This document shows positions 58,931 to 64,000 of a stretch of DNA of 64,000 nucleotides, piece by piece. The DNA comes from Chitinophaga niabensis (GTDB taxonomy: Bacteria; Bacteroidota; Bacteroidia; Chitinophagales; Chitinophagaceae). The stretch spans positions 3,291,001-3,355,000 of the forward strand of contig NZ_CP154260.1 in NCBI RefSeq assembly GCF_039545795.1, in the 5' to 3' direction. Numbering within the stretch: the stretch's first letter is position 1; the number at the start of each line of letters is the position of its first letter. The notes beneath the pieces were generated by a model, which saw nothing but the letters and a program-made list of their open reading frames with translations, made no database searches and was not told the DNA's origin. Both the position numbers and the translations under genes were made by a program.

Positions 58931-60505
58931 TCAGGGTCTGCCCCACCATAGGCGGGTGCCTCCATTATCTGGTCCATTCAATAAAGTGGCTGCTTTTGTA
59001 ACTTCATCTTTGTTATTTTTATATTCATCCGGGGGGAATGGTAAACGATTGATAAAACCGGGAATACTTCCTCCGCTATAATTTACCACTACAGGAAATA
59101 ATTTAGGATAACCTGTTCTCCTGAACTCTGCCCATGCTTCTTCACCATCAGGATAAAGGCTGATCCACTTCTGTGTGATGATGCGCTCCAGCTTTGTTTC
59201 AAAATTATCCCCTTCCTGCCAACGTATAGTGATAGTGCTGAGATAAGGCGCATTCGCTGCCACATTGTTCAATGCATTCACCGGATCCGTATACGCCGCA
59301 GGTTTGCTTGCAGCATCATTCAGGTAAGTACCGGCATCACCCAGGTCGTATTGTGCAAAGGAAGTACGGATACCTTCTTCATACAAAGCCTTTGCATCTC
59401 CTTTCATATTCCAGCCTCTTACGGCACCTTCTGCACGCAGGAAGTAAGTTTCAGATGCAGCCAGCACACGGATAGGGGTATTCCTTTCTATGTTCAATGC
59501 AGAGAACTTCTCATAATCCGGTTTAGCTTTTATATCAATACCATTACGGATCCCGCGGAATCCTGCGCCCGGCATACCACTTGCACGGAAGTAAACACTC
59601 AGCCGCGGATCATTGTATCCTTTCAGGAAAGATTCCATGGATGCACCCATGCGGATGTCGTTATACTCCTGGCTGATCACATACAGGGAATTGCTTACCG
59701 CAATGCCACTGCCTGAACGGACCATCGCATTCTTCTTATTATCTGTTATCACACCGTACTCATTGTTCACGGCGGCTTCTGCATGTTGCTTCGCCAATGC
59801 TTCATTCACAAAGGAGATGCGCATGGCAAGGCGTAGTTTCAGTGAATTGGCAAACCGGATCCAATCCCCATACTCTCCGCCGAAAAGGAGATCAAAGGGT
59901 TTTAGTTGTGCTTTGCCGGCAGGGTTGGTTTTATCAAAAGTGGTAAGCGATTGAATGGACTGGTCCAGTTCTGCAAAGAAAGCTTTGTAAATACTTTCCT
60001 GGCTGTCGTACGGCGTGGAAAAACCGCCGGAGCCAAATTTAGAATAAGGAATAGGACCAAACACATCCGTTACTCTGTGCATGGAAGCCACTTTAATAAT
60101 GGTTGCTACCGCATAGAGATCGGGGCGTGTTTTCTCTCCCCTGTCCTTCACCAGTTTCCAGCCGCTCATTACATTATCAAAGGCCACTTTAAAAGGCCAG
60201 TTATTCCAATCCATCATAAAGTAATTGGAATTGTTCTTTCCGCTGTTGAAGGGTGTGGGGATACCCATAAACCCGGAATACAGATCAGCATTCAGATTTT
60301 GTTGTAACTGGTATTGCCAGTCTACCGTACTATACAGGCTTGTGAGCATACCCGGAATAAATGCGCCCACGTATTTATAATCATATTTTAATAACGAATC
60401 CGTTAACTCATTCGGATTGGTATTGAAGCGGTCAAAGTTCTTCGTGCAGGATACCGGCAGTATAGCTGCGATGATCAATATCCCTATGTATAATTGCTTT
60501 TTCAT
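58931..60505 (-). CDS. SusD/RagB-like outer-membrane lipoprotein (second locus)
   Basis: The ligand-binding partner of the SusC gene 10 bases upstream. The lipoprotein signal is QLYIGILIIAAILPVSCTKN. The typical start FDRFNTNPNELTDSLLKYDY follows. Helical blocks are YAVATIIKVASMHRVTDVFG, LKLRLAMRISFVNEALAKQH and ETYFLRAEGAVRGWNMKGDA. Near the end is the block PDGEEAWAEFRRTGYPKLFP. 524 residues, SusD-like_2 group. The ligand cannot be told from the sequence; no glycosidase lies next to this pair inside the window. Confidence 0.95.
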   Translation of the reverse strand: MKKQLYIGILIIAAILPVSCTKNFDRFNTNPNELTDSLLKYDYKYVGAFIPGMLTSLYSTVDWQYQLQQNLNADLYSGFMGIPTPFNSGKNNSNYFMMDWNNWPFKVAFDNVMSGWKLVKDRGEKTRPDLYAVATIIKVASMHRVTDVFGPIPYSKFGSGGFSTPYDSQESIYKAFFAELDQSIQSLTTFDKTNPAGKAQLKPFDLLFGGEYGDWIRFANSLKLRLAMRISFVNEALAKQHAEAAVNNEYGVITDNKKNAMVRSGSGIAVSNSLYVISQEYNDIRMGASMESFLKGYNDPRLSVYFRASGMPGAGFRGIRNGIDIKAKPDYEKFSALNIERNTPIRVLAASETYFLRAEGAVRGWNMKGDAKALYEEGIRTSFAQYDLGDAGTYLNDAASKPAAYTDPVNALNNVAANAPYLSTITIRWQEGDNFETKLERIITQKWISLYPDGEEAWAEFRRTGYPKLFPVVVNYSGGSIPGFINRLPFPPDEYKNNKDEVTKAATLLNGPDNGGTRLWWGRP

Positions 60506-60515
60506 GATCTTTTAA

Positions 60516-63500
60516 TTAAAAGGTGACTTTTAAGTTTACGCCAATGTTCCTCAAACTGGGCATACCGAAATAATCATAACCCTGGAACTGGTTAGTGGTA
60601 AATGCCGTGATCTCCGGATCATAAGGCGCCTTTTTATAGATCAGCCAAAGATTCCTTGCTACAAGGGATAATTGTATCTTCTGTAATTTATTATTGAGTG
60701 CGGCAGCGGGAATGGTGTAACCGAGGGACAGTTCTCTCAGTCTCACATTCGTAGCACTGTAAGTATACAATGCCAGCGCAGAGGAAGTTGCACCGGTAAG
60801 GTTCTGATAATATCCTTTTGCATCCACCTTTGTACCATTCACCATCACACCGCCATTATTCCTCGCTTCTTCTGTACGTTTGGACACACCAAAATTATCC
60901 ATGATAGCTTCCGTGGAAGACACCACTTCTCCTCCCAGCCTTGCATCTACCAGGAAGTTCAGGTTAAACCGGTTATAAGTAAGCCCATTGTTCCATCCCA
61001 GCAGGTAACGGGGATTGGCATTACCTACTTTGATAAAATCTCCTACTTCAGGAAGTCCTTTATCATTCAGCACGATGGCACCTTTATCATCCCGTTTCAC
61101 ATCCTTTGCATAGATATCACCATAAGAACCACCTTTCTTTACGATCAAACGATAACCGGCAAAGTCAGACACAATAAACTCATCCTGCGTTCTGCGCTGC
61201 CCGGTGAAGGGGTCTGTGTAGTCCAGCATCTCCACTACCTTGTTGCGGTTCAGTGCAAAAGTGAGAGCCGGCGTCCAGTTCACATTCCCGATCCTGCCAT
61301 TGTATCCCACATTCGCTTCAATGCCCTGGTTCTGTATATTACCGGCATTAATGTAGTAGGCATTATAACCAACAGAAGGTGAAACCTCTACCTTGAAGAA
61401 CTGATTTTTGGTATGGGTATTATAATAAGTGGCACTAACACTGAACTGATCATTAAAGAAACGCAGATCGATACCGGCTTCAAAGGAACTTGTTCTTTCC
61501 GGTTTCATTTCCTGGAAAGGTTTGGCATGAATAGCCTGTATGGCGCCACCGTTGGGAATAGGAATGGTAGGCATGGAAATGTAAAGAGGAATGGCATTCG
61601 CCACTTCACTATAGGCTGCTCTTACCTTGGCGAAAGTGATCGCCTGTGGTAACTGCGCCATTTCGCTGATGATACCTGTGAGCCCTACGGAAGGATAGAA
61701 ATAAGATCTGCTTTGTGTGAAGGATAAGGCAGAAGACCATTCATTACGCGCAGATGCTTCCAGGTACAGCATTTCCTTATAACCCAGCTGGGCAGTGGCA
61801 AATGCCGCCTGTGTCTGCATCCGGTCGTTGCGGTCATATGGTGCAAAGCGGGTAAAGTCTACGTTCGCAAAAGTGAACATGTTGGCAAACTGTGATAAGT
61901 ATCCGTTGCTCCATCCTGTTGTATTATCCTGTATATCCTGTATGCTTGCACCTCCATTTACATTCAGGGCAAAGTCGTTCATCTTCCTGTTCCAGGTTAA
62001 GATCAGGTCTGCATATGATTGTCTTCCAAAAGACTTTGAGTTATCATACTTTCCATTCACGCCACCCAGGAATGCAACGGTAGATGCGTAATTCTTTGCG
62101 TTCCACTGATCGTTCACCCTGTCCTGCTTCACGCGGCCGGTGAGGCTCAAAGATGGGCTGATGGTATATTTAGCGGCTATAGAAGCAATGAGCCTGTCGC
62201 GCTTTAGCATATTGGTATTCCTGTTCACTACCCAGTAGGGGTTTTGCAGCATCATGCCAAGATCTCCATAAGGCCAGTTCTGCACGGCAAAGTTCCGGTT
62301 GGGATCGTACTGTTCAAAGTTCTTAAAGCTGCTGAAGTTGTGCGAGCGGGGGAAAAGATAAACGCCTGGCAGTGCGTTATAGTACTGTCCCTGAACAGGA
62401 ATATTATCCTGCTGCTGGCTGATGTATTGTGCATTCACATCCAGGCTCAGTTTATCTTCCAGTAATGTACTGGTATTCCTGATGCTGAAGTTATAACGGT
62501 CGAAGGTATTATGGGGAATGATACCGGTAGCATTCACTGCGGCAGCAGAGAAATAAGTTTGATTGCGATCTGTACCGGTAGATACATTGATGGCATGTGT
62601 ATAGCTCTGCCCTGTCTGGAAGAAATCCTTTATATCTGCATTGGCAGCCGTTTTAGCACCCCAGCTCTGGAAAGACGGGGCAGGGTCTGCACCATAGGTG
62701 TTCTGAAATTCAGGCAACAGTAATGGCCGGCTGAAGTTGGCGTTGAGAGAATAATTGATGGTGGTCTTTCCTGCTTTTCCTTTTTTGGTGGTGAGCAATA
62801 TCACACCATTCGCTGCCTGGCTGCCATACAAGGCTGCAGCCGATGCACCTGTTAAAGCGGTGACGGTTTCAATATCATCCGGGTTGATGTTGGCAATACC
62901 ATCGCTGCCGCCGGGTACGGAGAAGCCATCTGTAGAAGTGGTCTTTTGCGTAAAAAGGTCTGGCAAAGGAATACCATCCACTACGTACAGGGCATTGTTA
63001 TTACCGTAAATAGATTTATTCCCCCTCATCACCACTTTAGTGGCGCCACCGGGACCAGAGGAACTTGTATTCACCGTCATACCGGCTATTTTACCGGTGA
63101 GGCTGTTCACCAGGCTGGGATCTTTTACGTTGTTGACCTCGCTGCCGGAGATGGTCTGCACGTTATAGGTAACAGACTTGGCAGCTTTCCTGATCCCGAG
63201 TGCTGTTACTACGATCAGTTCTTTCAGGTTGTTAATGCTGGTTTTAAGGGAGAGTTGTACGGTAACCATCTGATCGGCTACCGTAACAACTTCTTCCCGG
63301 GCTTCAAATCCAATGGATGTAACATTCAGCGTGTACTTGCCGGGAGGAACATTTTGCAGGGTGAATTTGCCCTGTACATCCGTGAGTGTTCCCCGCTTCA
63401 ACTCTTTCAGGTAAACGGTAGCACCGATCACCGGTAATCCTTTTTCGTCTGTTATAGCACCGCTGACTGTTTGTGGTGGCTGAACAGGTATAGCAGGTAA

Positions 63501-63863
63501 TGTTTTTGTTCTGATCACTATCATTTTGTCCATGATCACATAGGATAGGGACAGGCCTTCCAGGCATTTGTCCAGCACCTCTTCCAGGGTAGCATCCTTT
63601 ACATCGATATCTCTGTTCCCTGCGCTCCTGATCAGTTTGCTATCGTATAAAATAGAAAGGCCACTCTTTGCCTGTATATCTGAAAAGATCTTACCCAGCG
63701 GCGCATTCTTGCGGGAAAGCGTGATCTTCTGGGCAAAACCGGCAGCGCTTACATGAAGCGCTGCAATGAGCATTAGAAAGGCTGTTAATTTCATAACCAG
63801 CAACAATTTAGCAGGCAAATACCGATAACGTGGTACGGCTTTGCCATACGCAAGTAGTTTCAT
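60516..63863 (-). CDS. SusC/RagA TonB-linked outer-membrane transporter (second locus)
   Basis: A nutrient-importing beta barrel, 1115 residues from the ATG at 63863. The signal peptide runs to VSAAGFAQ. An STN domain follows (about residues 45-120: GKIFSDIQAKSGLSILYDSK), then a carboxypeptidase-regulatory-like domain (VSGAITDEKGLPVIGATVYL). The plug carries the SusC block NPDDIETVTALTGASAAALY and GSQAANGVILLTTKKG, and the barrel ends in an aromatic residue (NLKVTF). The STN domain predicts a FecR-type anti-sigma factor, probably just beyond the right edge. The GTG at 63938 is in frame but falls in the leader hairpin region. Confidence 0.96.
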   Translation of the reverse strand: MKLLAYGKAVPRYRYLPAKLLLVMKLTAFLMLIAALHVSAAGFAQKITLSRKNAPLGKIFSDIQAKSGLSILYDSKLIRSAGNRDIDVKDATLEEVLDKCLEGLSLSYVIMDKMIVIRTKTLPAIPVQPPQTVSGAITDEKGLPVIGATVYLKELKRGTLTDVQGKFTLQNVPPGKYTLNVTSIGFEAREEVVTVADQMVTVQLSLKTSINNLKELIVVTALGIRKAAKSVTYNVQTISGSEVNNVKDPSLVNSLTGKIAGMTVNTSSSGPGGATKVVMRGNKSIYGNNNALYVVDGIPLPDLFTQKTTSTDGFSVPGGSDGIANINPDDIETVTALTGASAAALYGSQAANGVILLTTKKGKAGKTTINYSLNANFSRPLLLPEFQNTYGADPAPSFQSWGAKTAANADIKDFFQTGQSYTHAINVSTGTDRNQTYFSAAAVNATGIIPHNTFDRYNFSIRNTSTLLEDKLSLDVNAQYISQQQDNIPVQGQYYNALPGVYLFPRSHNFSSFKNFEQYDPNRNFAVQNWPYGDLGMMLQNPYWVVNRNTNMLKRDRLIASIAAKYTISPSLSLTGRVKQDRVNDQWNAKNYASTVAFLGGVNGKYDNSKSFGRQSYADLILTWNRKMNDFALNVNGGASIQDIQDNTTGWSNGYLSQFANMFTFANVDFTRFAPYDRNDRMQTQAAFATAQLGYKEMLYLEASARNEWSSALSFTQSRSYFYPSVGLTGIISEMAQLPQAITFAKVRAAYSEVANAIPLYISMPTIPIPNGGAIQAIHAKPFQEMKPERTSSFEAGIDLRFFNDQFSVSATYYNTHTKNQFFKVEVSPSVGYNAYYINAGNIQNQGIEANVGYNGRIGNVNWTPALTFALNRNKVVEMLDYTDPFTGQRRTQDEFIVSDFAGYRLIVKKGGSYGDIYAKDVKRDDKGAIVLNDKGLPEVGDFIKVGNANPRYLLGWNNGLTYNRFNLNFLVDARLGGEVVSSTEAIMDNFGVSKRTEEARNNGGVMVNGTKVDAKGYYQNLTGATSSALALYTYSATNVRLRELSLGYTIPAAALNNKLQKIQLSLVARNLWLIYKKAPYDPEITAFTTNQFQGYDYFGMPSLRNIGVNLKVTF

Positions 63864-63936
63864 ACTTTTGTTCAGTTTAGGTTTGGTGAAGAAATAGTGA
63901 TTAAACGCGCTTTTAAGAGCCTGCCTGAACGAGTCC

Positions 63937-63962
63937 ACCGGGAGTGTTGCTGCACTCCCGGT
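63937..63962 (-). terminator. hairpin ahead of the second SusC gene
   Basis: A 10-bp perfect stem (ACCGGGAGTG with CACTCCCGGT) and a 6-nt loop, 74 bases ahead of the SusC ATG. No T-run follows on the minus strand. It corresponds to the hairpin ahead of the first SusC gene, so it may be an attenuator or a processing site in the upstream message. Confidence 0.5.
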
Positions 63963-64000
63963 TTCATTTTAAGCAGTCTGTTCCTTTTCTGATTTTGGTT

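Noticed and set aside
63864..63938. Extended SusC start at GTG 63938
   Set aside because: The start codon lies in the leader hairpin and the signal peptide would follow an unusually long leader.

Overview
The window looks like a chromosomal segment of a Bacteroidota member, most likely a Chitinophaga-like Chitinophagaceae. The signs are two SusC/SusD outer-membrane pairs, an ECF sigma factor/FecR pair, the Bacteroidota-specific DUF4295 gene beside rpmB and rpmG, a bacillithiol gene, TAnnTTTG-type -7 promoter boxes with almost no Shine-Dalgarno signals, and many large secreted glycoside hydrolases. I saw no tRNA, rRNA, CRISPR array, transposase or prophage. Most genes look ordinary and chromosomal. 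The interest lies in gene ends, leaders and intergenic repeats.

Layout. 0-18 kb is almost entirely minus strand: a truncated hybrid histidine kinase, a MORN-like protein, a DUF4382 lipoprotein, glycogen branching enzyme, a DEAD-box helicase, rimO, a cupin, ftsY, a GH95 fucosidase-type enzyme, the rpmB-rpmG-DUF4295 operon, and an AhpC/AhpD peroxide-defence pair. 16.5-26.4 kb is a carbohydrate/phosphoester locus: a GH27 glycosidase and ECF sigma factor run left, and FecR, SusC, SusD and a multidomain purple-acid-phosphatase-like enzyme run right. 26.4-26.7 kb is a 50-bp tandem array copied from the end of the phosphatase gene. 26.7-32.6 kb holds a thioredoxin, a small secreted protein, an ABC-F ATPase with a long leader, a GNAT enzyme, an AT-rich Fic gene and bshB1. 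32.6-33.0 kb is a nested GGCC array between bshB1 and a TPR histidine kinase. 35-40 kb has DUF4294, an alpha/beta hydrolase and cytochrome c maturation genes (ccmF, and a CXXXY-type ccmE). 40-48 kb holds agmatinase, a membrane protein, a radical SAM enzyme, an MFS exporter, TonB, a DUF5723 protein and folC. 48-53 kb holds Nudix, a YfiT-type bacillithiol transferase, an ABC ATPase, a CAP protein, fbp and aspartate kinase. 53.4-55.2 kb is a LytS/LytTR two-component pair, followed by a tricorn-like S41 protease and a second SusD/SusC pair at the right edge.

How the parts work together. The sigma/anti-sigma/SusCD/phosphatase/GH27 group looks like one surface-sensed nutrient system. TonB supplies a transducer for SusC-type transporters. 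AhpC and AhpD form a mycobacterial-type peroxidase couple. bshB1 and YfiT both point to bacillithiol. The CcmE/CcmF pair indicates a System I variant for c-type cytochromes.

The best leads are: (1) an 18-bp hairpin that buries the GH27 start codon and overlaps the end of the sigma-factor gene; (2) two unrelated tandem arrays that both start at a stop codon; (3) a LytTR-like double operator at the start of its own kinase gene; (4) a leader with a three-codon ORF ahead of the ABC-F gene; (5) a possible small transcription unit at 16.19 kb.
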